The translations under genes and the position numbers were made by a program. From NCBI GenBank assembly GCA_001939145.1, contig LSRX01000008.1:893150-957149 (forward strand): a DNA stretch of 64,000 nt, given 5' to 3'. Positions 1 to 13,741 of this stretch are shown piece by piece (position 1 is the first letter of the stretch; each line of letters opens with the position of its first letter). A model generated the notes under the pieces. It was not told where the DNA came from, did not search any database, and worked only from the letters and a program-made list of their open reading frames with translations. The stretch is from Symbiodinium microadriaticum. Taxonomy: Eukaryota; Sar; Dinophyceae; Suessiales; Symbiodiniaceae.

Positions 1-1474
1 CACAGACAGCTCCACGTGAACATGTGTATCCAGCCTTGCTTTCGGGATACACGTCGTTTTACTGAAGATCGTCTTTTTTTAACAGTGCGGTACCCCGAAC
101 AAGGGTAGGGCACAAGCCGACAGTGCAGCTTGTAGTAGTTCCAAAGTTAGACTCAAACATATAACCCCTAAACCCTAAACCCTAAGGCAGCACCATACTA
201 TGTTAAGCTTTTGGGCTGCTTTGAGCTGCAGGGTACGCAGATAATCCCAATACCGGCCAATGAGGGAGTATTCCAAAAAAACGCGATAAGAAGCCTTCAG
301 CAACTCAGCTGTCTTCCGGAGTTTAGGTGTCTTGGGGCATTGTTTTTTGGTGTGATATAGAACCCTGACAACTACCGATCCGTATATCTCCCTTTAAAGG
401 CACCCTTGAAGGAGCCCTAAAAGTTTAAGGCACCCCCCTTAAAAGGATCCCGTATAGTTGCCCTAAACGGGATCCTTAGCCCTCGCGTCGAAAGCATGCA
501 AGCGGCTGCCGCCGGCGCACGCTCGTGTGCTGTCGCCAAGTACACTTTCCGGAGCCTTGCAAGAATCGTTAACATTGTGGCTAGCCTAAACACTAAGCTG
601 CTTAGCAAAGAAGTGGACAACCTTCACCCTCTTTGGGGCTTACGATATACCCCTGCCATCGTCTACAGAGTGTTTTTTGAGAGGAGAACGGGAAGTTTGG
701 CGCTAGAGTTGTGGTGCTTGTGTAGTTTCGCTGTTCTTTGCAGCTTAGGGAATGGAGCTCGCAGATAGGTTTGATCGACAGGAAATGGTATTTCCGTGAA
801 GATCGAATCCCAGCACCCTCATCAATTTTTGCTTTGCATGGCTTTGCACATCCTTTAAGGGTTCTGCGACAATTCTTGGCTGACTTCCATAAATGTTACT
901 GCGGGTCGCTGCAATACAAGTTTTAGCTAGTTAATTCAGGGTTTAAAGGCTGGGGTTTGGGGTTCACCCCAGTTGTGCCTCAATGCCCTTCTGTTGGGAT
1001 GTCGCTTTAAAGCGGAGCACAAAGAAAGGGTATCCTGATTGTTGAAAGGATAATGGGGATCCTGGGGCGCATCGCCAGCTAACGGACACCATAGGGGTCG
1101 GCATAAGGAATGTGTTCTGTCTCCTCGGAGCCCGTCTGTAACGATTCTATAGCGGACATCAAGGCTCCGGCTATCGCCCACCACATCTCGAATTAGGGGT
1201 GGCAGTATAGAAGCTTGATGTTGGATGCCAGTTAGAACTTCAGGATCATCGCACAGAACCTCTTAGCAAATTCCACATGGAGCCTCTGTGAGATTGGGGT
1301 CAGGAACCTGTATGAAATCCGAAGATACACTCTACAGACCAAACCTTAAACCCAGAACCCAGAATGCTTTACAAGAAGAGCTCCGGGCTAACCCCAAACC
1401 CAATGCAAAACCCTAAACCCCTAAACCCTAAAGACCTAAAGCCCCAAACCCGAAACCCCAAACCGAACAGCCAG
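1..1474. other. Upstream region, no gene recognised
   Basis: Contains a short CCCTAAA tract (162-185) and otherwise unique-looking DNA. A 90-codon open frame at 496-768 (+) has no recognisable motif. Whether a 5' exon of the kinase lies here is undecided. Confidence 0.5.
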
Positions 1475-1556
1475 GACGATGCTTGGCCCACTGCGAGTCA
1501 CTCCGAAGGACGGGGCCTCACGGTTTTAGGGCTTTAGGGGTTTAGGGTTTAGGGTT
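1405..1556. repeat. Telomere-type repeats, orientation switch
   Basis: Degenerate CCCTAAA units (1405-1470) change to TTTAGGG units (1523-1555) across about 50 bases of non-repeat sequence containing the tentative first exon. Confidence 0.85.
1475..1508 (+). CDS. PfkB kinase: tentative first exon
   Basis: Open segment after a CCAG acceptor-like site, ending AAG|GA. It reads DDAWPTASHSE and would join exon 1713 in phase (G|CC). It lies exactly where CCCTAAA repeats (1405-1470) switch to TTTAGGG (1523-1555), the position exons take elsewhere in this gene. No homology is recognisable in this short piece. An ATG in another frame (1479) could instead be the start. Confidence 0.4.
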
Positions 1557-4500
1557 CAGAAGGGTCTTACCAGGTTTCTGTTTGGGGGGTGAGGGGTTTC
1601 ATAACGTTATTCGTTGGGTTTTGCAGGGTTGTACAAGGGTTTTAAGGTTTAGGTTTTCAAGCTTGTAAGGTTTATGGGTCGTTGGGTGCGTCTAAAAGCC
1701 TTCTTCTGACAGCCTGGTCGCACCGGAAGGTGTGGCAGCAGCGCTGCTTCCGCGTCCTAGCCATGGGCAACACCATCATCGATCATGTCCGCATCTCGTG
1801 GTTTGAGTCCTTTTGCTAGCGGGTCAGGGAGTATGTTGCTTTTGACGTCGTTTTTTTTTCTGTTTTTTTTTTTTCCGTTAGTGTTTAGGGTGTTATAGGT
1901 TTTGTTGTTAGAGTCTAGGGTTTCGTCGTGTAGGTCATAGGCATTTGGTGTCTCAGGTTCCCAGAGAGTCCGACATTCCCTCATTAAGGAGTATACCTTA
2001 AGTGATATATAGAATGTTTTACGATCGCATGGCCCAACGATCTACCCTCAATGATATAAGGTTTCTTAGTCTCACGTGGTTTAAGCTATATTCCCTAGTT
2101 GAGCTGCCTTTTTGGGTGTCGCTGGGCTTGGTTTGAAAAGGGTCGTAAATGTCCATGATCCTAGATACCTCTACGGTTGATGATATAAATCCTGCAGTAC
2201 CCACTATTATAGGAAGATACCGTAATTCCCACAGTTTAGGGTCCTTAAGGTAATGCAGGGTTTATATCATCAACAGTAGTTTAAAAGCCCCATAGAAGTC
2301 TGAAGAGGGCAGCCCCCGACCAAGCCAGGGTTTCTACTCTCAAAGGTTTGGGGTTTAAGGGTTTCGGGGTTTAAGGATTTAAGGGTGTAGGGTTTAGGGT
2401 TTAAGGGTTTAAGGGTGTAGGGTTTAGGGTGTAAGGGTTTAAGGGATTTAGGGTTTAGGGTTTAGGGGTTTAGGGGTTTAGGTTCAAGGGTTAAGGGTTT
2501 AGGGTGATAGATGGAGGAGGCTCTATACAACCTCTCTAGATCCTCTAGGACCCTTATGTCTAAAGCCTCCGGGCAGTATCTGTAGTATTAAACAAGGTCC
2601 CCCTAATTTCGAAGCCACAGCTGAGTGTGGAAACAATACGCGGACCTGAGTCGCCAGTGTTCAGGGTTTAGGGTTTGACTCCTTGGGTTTAGGGTTTAGG
2701 GGAAAAAGCCGCTGCTTTAAAAGCAATTGTCGTAAATCCCCCAACCCTAGTCCAACTATTCTGGTCTTGACAATCAACACTCTGAGTGCGATGGTTGGCA
2801 ACATCTCGGTCAAGTCGGCAGGGAATTTGGTTGAGAGCGGTCTGTTTTGGGCCGTTTTGGGTGTCTATAGGATGGTTGACATTCGCAGGTCCAAATGCCG
2901 GGTAGCCGAATTCCAGAGTCGGTTTTCTGTTGTGAGGTTATCTCTGTCGAGAAGCTTCCTGATGATGGCAAAGCTTCTCGCACGCATGAAGACTTCGTTT
3001 ATCTGACTGGTTCTTAGTGGGGAATGGAGGAATGGGTTCTTGGGGCTACTATACGGGACCTAAGGGGGCTATCATAGGGATCCATTCCCCCATTCCCTAC
3101 AAAGAAGACTTCGTTGATCTTCGTGCTTGCGCAACACTAAGACCTGGCAAGACCCCTTGAATCAAGGAATAAACCTTTAAACTATAATAAAACCCAAAAC
3201 CCTTAATCAAGGAATGTATACCTTCAACTATAAGAGGTTCCTCAAACCCTAAACCCTAAACCCTTAATCAAGGAATATCTACCTTAAACTATAATGGGTT
3301 CCTGAACATGACTTAAGGTACATTCCTGAGTTTTTTTAAGGGGTATTGGAAGGTCAGGGACCTTCAGGCCAACATCCTTGGCCCGATCGTAGTGAGTCTC
3401 AGCCCTCCGAGCTTTCGATAAGCCTTAGCGGTTTAGGGTACTAGGTATTAAGTTCCTGAGTAGTACCCTTCTAGCCGTTTGTTTGTTGCGGGGTCTCCTT
3501 GTTGAAATCGATGGTTTTTTGGGGGAAAAGGGTACCCTTGTATTATTAAGGTCTTACGGGGGAGCCTAAGTTATTAGGAAGTTCCGAAGTTCCAAGAACC
3601 GCTCGTAATAATTACTGAGGATCTGGGCACAAGCTTTCCGAGGTAGTTGCTTAATGTGCATCTGCGAAGAGTGTGTGTGGATTCAAGCACCACAAACCCC
3701 AAGCCGACAACCCTTCAGAATTGGCGGGGCTCCGGCCCCATAGTAGATTTACACGATTCTCTTGGATTCCTTTATCATGCAGACCCTGATGAATGCTCCA
3801 TTGTCAATGCCGCTTGTTTCATGAAGCAGCACCCTGCAAGAAGCAGGTCCAACATCAGACTACATTTTCTGAAAACTCCAAAGAGGACCAACACCGAAGC
3901 CCCGGCATTGCTTTTGCATATCTCGATTTCTACAAGCTGCTTTGGGTAAAGCATCCACCATGCACTGTTGAAGTATCAGCAACATCGCACAGCAGGCTTT
4001 TGCAGTCCTCTGATTCCTTCAAGACCTAACCTGAATAAACCCACCGTAACCGGCACGTTGAACAGATTCCCTTTGCGGATAGTATCAAACTGCTTCTACA
4101 CAAAGAGTCAGTCATGCGTGGGGTCGAATCTCCTTACAGTAACAGTCCCTGAAGCAAGAAGGAACTACCCTCCCATGATGTACCCATGCTATCCCCCTCA
4201 AGTAAGTGCTACTGTCATGCGGTGCTACGTAAGTTGTGACAGATTGAGACAACCCTACACACCAACTGCTAAATCCGAAACCCCAATAGTTGAAATTACC
4301 CTAAGCCCTTCCTGAACCCCAAATAGTCTGTTTGTCTTTTTAGGGCTCCTTAGTATGCTTTCCTCTTTTGAACCCTTCAACAGGTAGGTTTTTCACGGTC
4401 TAGGTCAGCCCTATCCTGTCAAGCAAAGCCTGCTAAGACAGCTGGGAGGTGTGGGTCGAGTCAAAGCAGAAGTTCGTGGGCGGACAGGGCGCAAACGCCG

Positions 4501-7500
4501 CTCAAGGTGGCAGCGGTTCAGGTCATGGCTTTAGGGTCTATAGGGGTTTTGGGTGTTGGGTTTACCTGGACCCTAAAGAGCCTACCTTTCTAGGGTTCCT
4601 TAATATGAACTCCTTATGTAAGTCCATAAACAGGTAGATTATTTTTGAGATAGGGTTTAGGGTTATAGAGTCTAGGGTCTTTGGCTTTAGGGTTCAGGGT
4701 TGCAGGTTTAGGGGTTCAGGTGGGCCCAAAAATCTAAGGAATCTCCTCCAGAAGGCTCAGGGTCACAGGGTTGAGGGTTGATTGATTTCGAGATTTTGGT
4801 TGCCAAACTCTTAAGGGCCAAAAGACCCTTGGAAGTAAGGGCCCTATACCCTATAGTACTATGAATTCCTATATGGTATATGAACTTAAAGCCCTTTTAG
4901 GGTTCATTTCGTCTTTAAGGACTGATCCTTCCGACGAACCCGCCAACAGACGTTGACTCGGAAATATGTACTCCCCTGAGGGTCCATGTACCCAAATAGA
5001 TATACTTAGGCCTTAAAGTAGTCCCTATATGGGTACTTTAGGATCAAAGTATACTCATATGGATACATGGACCCTTAGGACTCACTAAGTTCGTTGAACC
5101 CTTAGGCCATGGAACTCCGCCAAACAGAAGAAACCGAGAATCAACGCCCGCCTTTCCATCCAAAGGGGCCATATGGACCTCCTAGTAGGTATCAGTCTAG
5201 TTCCAGGTTTATGTGACGTTATAGGATCCCGAATAAACACAAACAAGGAACTATAGATAGGTGTTCAGTGTGGAATGAAGGGTAGATGGAGACCACAAGC
5301 TCTAAACCTCAAACCCTAAACCCTAAAACCGGGAAGCTCTGGGTTAGGAATGGCGTTAGCTTGGATCCTTTTCTCCAAAGTGCCGAATAGTTGGGAGCAG
5401 CTGCAGTCTACTTAGGCTACTACTGGGAGTCCCGAATGTTAGACCCCAAATCGTCGGACCCTTTGCAAGCGACCCTCTCAAAATGGTATCCTAAAAGCTC
5501 GAAAGCCCAAGACCCTGAACCCCTGGATTCTATCACCTCAACCCCGAAGCACACGGAATGTTTGGCCCATACCCCTCACAGCGGTTTAGGGTTTTGGGCT
5601 TAGGGTCTAGGGTCTGGGGTTCAACTCTATCCAGCGCTGAACTCAACGAAAGGTGAGCAAAAGAACTCCTTGAGCCTTCAAACGACAAACACCCAAACCC
5701 ACACTTTCGTGAGTCCTCGGCCTCCGAAACGCGACGGCACCACTGCTCCTCAGGGTTCCTTGTTATGCTCAAAGTATTGTAGTATCTTTAAACCCTATAA
5801 GCCCTAACCCCCTACAAAGCCTAAACCCTGAACCACTTAACCCCACAAAACTGTAGACCCCCTAACCCCGAAAGACCCAAACGCTTAAAGCCCCAAACCA
5901 CCTAAACCCCCCAAACCCCTAAATCCGACTGCCCTGAACCCTAAAGCCCTGAAGCCGTAAATCCCTACATCCCCATTTCAATCTAAGACATGTTCAGGTG
6001 GGTGCCTTAAATCCCTATACACTCCAGGGCATTCTCGGTGGGTAGTTACCGTTATAGGAGCCTTATAGACGGTCTATATACCTTATAGAAGCCTTATAGA
6101 AGCCCTATATACCCTAAACTCCCTAAACCCTAAACCCTAACCCCTAAACCCTAAAACCCTCAACCCTAAACCCTAAATACCCTAAACCCTAAACCCTATA
6201 TACCTTAAACTCCCCACCGGCCCTACAGTTTCCCTTTAGTTTCTAGGCATGGCGAAGATGGGCCTTGCGGTCTCCTGGCTCTCAAGGCCTTCGGCGTCGT
6301 TTGTGGTAGGGTTTAGGGTTTAGGGTTTGGGGTTTGGGGTTTATGGATTTAGGGTTTAGGGCCTCTGGGGTTTTTGGGGTTCGGTTTGGAGTTTAGGGCT
6401 CAGGATGCGCTGCATGGGGTGAGGATTGCGGGTCTCTTGGTGTTTTAAGCTTTAGGAGTGTTTCTTGGTTTGTAAATGGGAGGGTTACGTCGGTCAAAGG
6501 CTTTCGTGCCATTTGGGGCTGTTGATATGAGGGGTTTGGGTTTTGGTGTGTAGAAATTTGGGGTTTATTAGCGTTTCGGGTGCAGGAATTGGGGTTTACT
6601 TCCATGGGCGTAGGCCGGTTCCTTTTTGGTCCTTATGTCAAGTTTTTTGCTTCACCAATCCGGCGTAGACCCTAAACCCTAAACCCTAATCTTTAAGCCC
6701 TAAACCCTAAGCCTTAAGACGGGGTCCGCGGTGCTGCACGTAGCTTTGGGGGATTCTGGGGGTGAGGGCCTCTGGTTCCCTAGGGGTCAGCGTTTAGGCT
6801 TTAGGGTTTCGGGTTCGGGGTTTCGGGTTTCGGGTTTGGGGTTTAGGCTTTGGGGTTTCGGGTTTGGGGATTTCGGGTTTAGGGATTTAGGGGTTTAGGG
6901 TTTATAGGGGTTGAGGGTTTAGGGTTTCTGGTTGAGTTCCTTAGGGGTTTAGGGATTTGCGTTTCCTGGGCCTTAGGGTTCCTATTAGCTTGGGTAAACC
7001 CTAAACCCTATAGCTACAGACAAGGATCCTAAAAGGTTATCCCAAAGAGGAACTACAATGGAGACTATAGGTAAACTCTGAACCCCAAACCTGACACTCT
7101 AAGGGTTTGGGGGGGAGTCGCGCAGGCTGCTGTCTAAAACCAAGGTGTACAAACTCTTCATATAAGCCTTGTACACGGCCCTTAATGAAGCTAAATGCAC
7201 TCCTCCCCCCCCTCCCCCCAGAGACCTCTCAGAGGCTCGGCGACGACGACGAGGGCGCGAATGCCCTCCGCCACTTCAAAGCTTGCGGCATCGACACCTC
7301 CTTTTGTATTGAAGTCGAGCGAGCGCACACGAGCCTTGAAGGCAGCATGTGTCTCGCATCGTTCATGTACTCAACGTCGTAACCAGCTTTTGGCTTATTG
7401 TTCAAATCTGCCACTGCTTTTGACAGCCCTAAGCCCCCAAAACCCTAGACCCTCTAAACCCTAAGCCGCAAACCCTATAAGCCCTAAGCCCTAAACCCTA

Positions 7501-9642
7501 CAAACTCCAAGCCCTAAACCCTATAAGCCCCAAACCCCCTATACCGCCATGCTTCCGGATCTGAGCACGGAAGCAGACCAAAGATTCGACAATTGCCCCT
7601 AGATTGGGGTGAAAGGGTTCCTCGTTGCTTTGGATAGGGCTTATAGATTTTAGGGTTGTTCTGGGTTGGTGTTCAATCTGGAAGGCCGAGGCAGGCGTGC
7701 TGTAGAAGCGCATCGGCTCGGAAGTGCAGCTTGCAACGGGTCACGGATTTCAGGCGTGATGGTTTAGGAAAACTAAACCCCAAACCGTAGGCCATCCCTG
7801 AACCGTCAAATTGCTTCGGAAACTGACGAGCCTGGAGCCTGGTTGCATGGGCTGTCAGCATCTTGTCAAGCAGCTGTGGACCCGAACCTACGCAGACCCC
7901 AAAATTCTGTACAAGTCTTTGGTTACCTTGGTTTACACTAGGCTATACCACAAAAGGTACTACACTGTAGGGTCTAGGTAGGCGGCCCAGTACCCTCCTG
8001 TCCAGTCATCTTGGCATCTCCTTTGCGTCCCTTTACCGGCGCCTTTCGCTCAGGCCGATGGGGACGGTAGCCGGTAGTGGTGGTCGTCGTCCTGGTCGTA
8101 TTCGTAGTTGTGGTAGTAGCAGTGGTAGTTGTAGCAGCAGCAGCAGCAGCAGCAGCAGGAGGAGGAGGAGTGGTAGTAGTAGTTGCCGTTGCAGCAGGGG
8201 TCGTCGTCGCCGGCCCTTGTTACGTGCTGTACCTGGCCAAACACCGGCAGAAAATGGAAGATTACGGTAGCTACTCACTAGGTTTCATGGAGCCACCACC
8301 CTCATCGAGGACCTTTCCAATGCACTGTCCTAGCAGGCCAAGCACGAGCCATCTGATCAAGACGCCAAGAGGGCAACAGCAGCTAAACCCTAAACCTTAA
8401 ACCCTAAGCCCTAAAACCTAAACCCTGAACCCCAAGAGCCCTAAACCCTAAACCCCAAGAGCCTTAGACCCAGCAAGACAGGAACCTGCATCGTGCACCG
8501 AGAGACCTAGTGTGCTAGGGCCAAACCATTCACTCGCCTCGTGCGCTATATGCTGCACTTACAAGTTGCAACATCCCACAACCCTGAGTTTAAGGCACCG
8601 AAACCAAAACCCTAAGCCCTAACCGTCTAGACCCTGAGCTGTATAACCCTAAACCCCTAAACCCTAAACACCCCTAAACCCAAAGCCCCTGAACCCTCAA
8701 CCGCTAGACGCTAGACCTGAAAACCCTGAACTCCTAGGATGTCAGCTACGGTCACCATCGGCCGTGAGTGCATGAAGCGGTGCTGCTACATGCACAAGGA
8801 TACTCGGCTTTCAGGTTTAGGGTTTGGGGTTTAGGGTTTAGGGCTTTCAGTGTGCGAGTCTTCCAATATGCTTGCTTGCAAAGTCCCCCGACCCTCCAAC
8901 TAGGCCTACTTCATCATTGGGTACTTGGAGGGTCTTGGGACTTAGTAAGTAGGGTTATAAGTACCTTAATTGGGGTTACAAGTAATTATATAGTTACCTT
9001 ATTTATAACCTCAGCTACTAAGTCCCATGATCCTTTAAGTACTTTGGCCCTTGAAGATGATATGTTTCAGATTCTGCCTCCACGCCCAAGCCCTTGCAGG
9101 TCTTGGAACGCAACCTCCCGAAGCCAACCACAAGCTCTGAAGTTGGAGCCTGCAAGGGTAAGATCATGTCAAAATACCCTAAACCCTGAACCCTAAACCC
9201 CAAACTCTAAACCCTTAACTAATTTTGTGCCCCAGGAGTCTTACTTCGAGATTCCCGTCGCCATGCCTCGAAGCTTATTCCACGCCTTCCGAAGTACCTG
9301 CCTGCCCTACCTTCCAGCATTGGTTTACTACTAGGCGATATGGACGTTTTTGGCTTTGAGACGTGTGATGTCCACCTTAAGGACCAAACGACCCTTAAAC
9401 GTAAGGGCCCTATACCCTTGTACTATATATCCCTATATGGTATATGAACCTTAAACCCTTTTAAGGTTGATTTCGTCTTTAAGGTAGGTAGGAATGTTAA
9501 ACGGCGCAGAGATGTTCACGGATTTATGTAGGGAGTTCGGCTTTGGGTTCTAGGGCCCCAGTGTATGCCATGAAGCCCAATCTAATAACCTAAGGCTCTG
9601 AGGAGTAATATTGTGGGGCTTTTGGGCCCAAAGACTATACTC

Positions 9643-9699
<57 letters not shown>

Positions 9700-12600
9700 G
9701 GGCTATTTTGAGCCTTAGGGTTAGGGTACAAGGTTTAGCGTTAAGGGGTCTGAGGTTTCGGGTTTAGGGAGCCGTGAGGCCCCAACTAAACTTTAACCCT
9801 TCACTGTCTTTTCCAGGATGAGCGCTTGCTTGAATATGTGCCTTGGAGGCACTGGATTCGCGGCTTGCTTCGAGCGTCGGTGGCAACTTTCAGCTCGGCT
9901 TAAAACCCTAAACTCTAAAGTCTTAATCCCTAAAGCTCAAACCCTAAATTCCTAAACCCTAAACCCTAAAGCCCCAAATCCCTAAATAAGCATGTTGGGA
10001 TTGGGATCACAGTGGTGGGACCTTCCATAGACTTTTGAGGTCTGAGGTGTAGGGTGATTGAAGTTACCCCGTGAAGTTACCCGAAGCGCCTAAACCCGGG
10101 TGTCTGAGTCTGAGGTGTGGGCTTCATATGGGTTGCGTTTTTTTAGCATAAACAGTGAATCAACCACATTTTGCCGATGACCCATTAGCTTGCCATTCCT
10201 GTGTAAGCAATCAGACCGTTTAGGGCAAGGTACACTGGAACAGATGTACTCGCCCCCTTGTTAATGTACCCCTCCTTCCCGAAGTGCTGCTAACTTGGCT
10301 CCGCCGCTGAATCTGGCTTATGGCAGGTTTGAAGATTGGAAGAGGAAGTGTCGCTTGCAATGTACTTAAGCGATGTTTACACCTGCTCGGCTGAACAGAA
10401 CGAAGACGTTGCAATTCCCAAGTTTTGACTGGCAAAGCAGTGGCACAGAAGGTCATCAGCTTTTGGCTGGCTGAGGAGACAGCTTCTTTTGCAAAGCGAG
10501 CAGGCAAGTCAGAGCAGGACGAGCAGCTGGCTGCTTGCATGCTCACGCATGTTCGTGTTTTGCGATTCCTGGATGAGTTGGCATGCTGTTGACAGAGCAA
10601 CAGGCTGCTGAATTCCACAAGACAGGCATGTCACACTTACGCATTTATGCAATGCCATGCTGCATTCTGAGACGACGTTCATGTTCCAGCTGCTGCCCAA
10701 GCATCACTAGGTGAATGCCAACATCTACATGCTGCTGGCAGCCGAATCGTTTTCCGGCCAGATAGGCCGAATCAGCAGGAGATGCCACAAGGCAATTGTG
10801 TCTTGCAGAACCATATAAGCCCAAAATCTAGAACTGCATGCATGGCGGGGATCTCAGTCGAAGAGTAAGGAGCACATCGCTCTTGTCTTGGCCAGGAGGT
10901 GCTGAAGAGGTCTGAACAAATAGCAATACTACAATCTATTCGTCCCCGTATGCTTACACTGTACCCTAAGCCCTAAACCCTATTCCGGCTGAGATTCCAG
11001 GTGTTTTGCGGTACACAGTCAACCCAATCTACACCAGTGATGAGTTTGTGACTGCAGACCTTTGGGGTCACACCCTTCCCCGTTTGTAGGATACCTAACT
11101 TTCTATATAACAGCCCCTAACCATAAACCTAGGTAGCTTGAAAGTAGGAGTAGCGTATGACACTCTAGGGACCCTTACCTGGGGTCTGGCAGAAGGGCTC
11201 GACCGCTTTCACAAGGCTCCGGCCCGACCCGAAAACCCTGAAGGCACCAAACCCTAAATGCACCAAACCTTAAACCTTATAAACCCTAAATGCAGTAGCC
11301 CCTACACCCTATAAAGGTTGGCCCCTAAGCCCTGAACCCTAAACCCTAAATTCCATTCAGGATGTGTCCTCGCACATCAACAGCCTGGATCTGCGCTCCT
11401 TTCAGGTCCTCGCCAGACAGTTTATGGTTTAGGTTAGGATCTCAGGGTTTAGGGCTTAGGCGTTATAGAGCTTATAGAGGTTCGGTTTAGGGGTTGTAGA
11501 GCTTATAGAGTTTAGGGCTTAGGGGTGTGGCCTTCTGGGGTAGGGCGCAGGGATCGGGGGCTCGATGTAGGGCTTTGGGCTCATATCTTTTGCAGTGCAA
11601 GGGAGACCTCTGATGATTGAAGGCCGCTTCCTGTAAGGGCCGTGATGTTATGATCCCGACCATAGTCCGTTGTTCGCGATTCAAAGGTCTACACATTCTA
11701 ATTGGGCGCAGAAACCCTTTAATGAAGGATATACCCGAAAAGATCATGGGAAGTAAAACTTTTCAGGTAATTTGTGATTAGTAATGTTTCGGAAGGGGAA
11801 ACCCTTGAAGGGGTGATTTTCTCTCTGCTTCCGGAGCCGGGCCAAATGAGGGACTGGAACATGAGCTTGCGAGGATTCAGGCTACTGTATGAACCTGATT
11901 AAGAAACCCTGGGCCTTTATTAGGGTTCCTTTTATGAACCCTACTACTGCCAGGGTTTCTTGATCAGGTTCCTGCACTACAGGGCTTCAGCTTAGGATTA
12001 TTTGGTCTAGGCTTCTTGGGCCATTGGGTTCACAGTTCGGGGATGTAGGGGCTTACGCTAAGGGTGCAAGTGCCCAGCAATTGGGTACGCAAGCATAGGA
12101 TAGCCGCAGTTGTGGGATCGTATGTCAGAATATTAGCTTTTCGGAGCCCTATGGTAAACCCTGCACCCAAGCCCTGGACGGTAAACTGCCATCCCTCCGT
12201 CTTTCGCATGCCGCCCTTAGCAGTTTAGGTTCCTGGGTCCCTGCGGGAAGTTCTGTTTCATTGCCTTCCTCAGCCCTCCTACGCCAGAAGCCCTAAAGCC
12301 CCGAAACCCTGCGACCTTAAATTGAGCCCTACCTTAACTCCAACTGACCTTCTTTTTTTAAGGACTTATCTACAGAGAAATCATAGAAAAGGAGCCCCAA
12401 AAAGGTGGGTTCTTTAGGGTCCAGGTAAGCCCTATAAACCTCAAGACCCTCTCGGCCTCTCCACAGGATCTGCTGTGGAAAAAGGCACCCAAAACAAAAC
12501 CCAAGACCCTAAACCCTGACCCCCTGAACCCTAAAACGGTTTAGGATCTAAGGTTTAGGGTACCCTAAAACTCCGGGAACCTCGCTCCTTCCTCAACAGG

Positions 12601-13705
12601 TCCTCTACACTGATGGCCATCAGACGGATCTAGCCCTGCCCATCGCTCAGAAGGCCGACGTTGCAGTTGGCACCGAAAGTATTGGCTAGGTTTCCTATAC
12701 TTTTGGAGGGTCGGGGGACTTGGTAAGTAGGTAATTCGTAGACTGGTAAGTAACCTAAAAGCCCTAAGACTCCAAGTGTACAAATAGCACCCACTTTGGG
12801 GGGTCTAGAGTCGATAAAATAGTACCTACTCTGGGCTATTTGGAGTCTTAGGGGAGGGACTCTACTTGGGGTTATGACCCTTAGAAGTCCATAATTTGGA
12901 GTCTTAAGGACGGGACTCTACTTGGGGTTATGATACGTAGAAGTCGATAAGATAACCCGTCCAAGAAGGGGTCCCTTGAAGGGCTCCTTTCAGGGTCAAC
13001 ATGAGGCTTCCTGTAGGGGTTCCGCTGAAGGCTGAATTGTAAGGGTTCCTCTAAAGCCTCCTGTAAGGATTAAGCAAAAGGAATCCTTAAATCATTAATA
13101 GTCCCTTCTAGGGCCTAGTGTAAGGGTTAGTTGATCGGACTAGTAACTCATAGGTCACCCCCAAAGCTCTTGCTCGAAAAGCTGCGCAGAATTGTACATA
13201 TAGACAAGTGCGCTGCTTTGATCGTAGACGGTTCGGTATTGACTGTCCGTCACGCATGTCTTGATGACACATGTGGCTCGACAGTTCATCACTGTGTCAC
13301 AAGAAAAGCTATTTTATTGAGCCCAACCCTAGACCCCACAACCCTACAGCACAAATTCCTCAAGCTGTAAAGCTCTTAGAGCCCTCAAGCCCGAAACCCA
13401 TAAAACCTAAAACCAGTACTAGAGGGGTCTCACTGAGTAGAACGCGTTGTATCAGAGGTGCTGTACAGGTTTCGTAGAGTTGTTTAAGTTTCTTTCCTAC
13501 GGGTTCTGTCAGGGTATGGGGTTTTGATGACAACGGNGGGGGGGCGGTCAACGTAGTCTCACTTTAAAGAGTGTGTGGGAGCATATAGGAACGGAGTATT
13601 CCTAATGGTTCAGACCTACATGCGTATGTAGAATAGCCGAGCAATTAGTAGTAACATTCTTCCTCAGGGCTCCCAAATACATACATGTATACATGCATAC
13701 ATGCA

Positions 13706-13741
<36 letters not shown>

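Noticed and set aside
496-768. 90-codon open frame
   Set aside because: No motif, no splice context, and composition like neighbouring non-coding DNA.
12467-12484. 18-nt micro-exon DLLWKK between kinase exons 6 and 7
   Set aside because: It has good AG and AAG|GC borders, but including it does not repair the phase from 11405, and the family length fits better without it. Kept only as an alternative.
13131-13370. 79-codon open frame (KLRRIVHIDKCAALIVDGS...) as a kinase exon
   Set aside because: It reads protein-like but matches no PfkB segment, and the exons at 12600 and 14383 join directly in phase without it.
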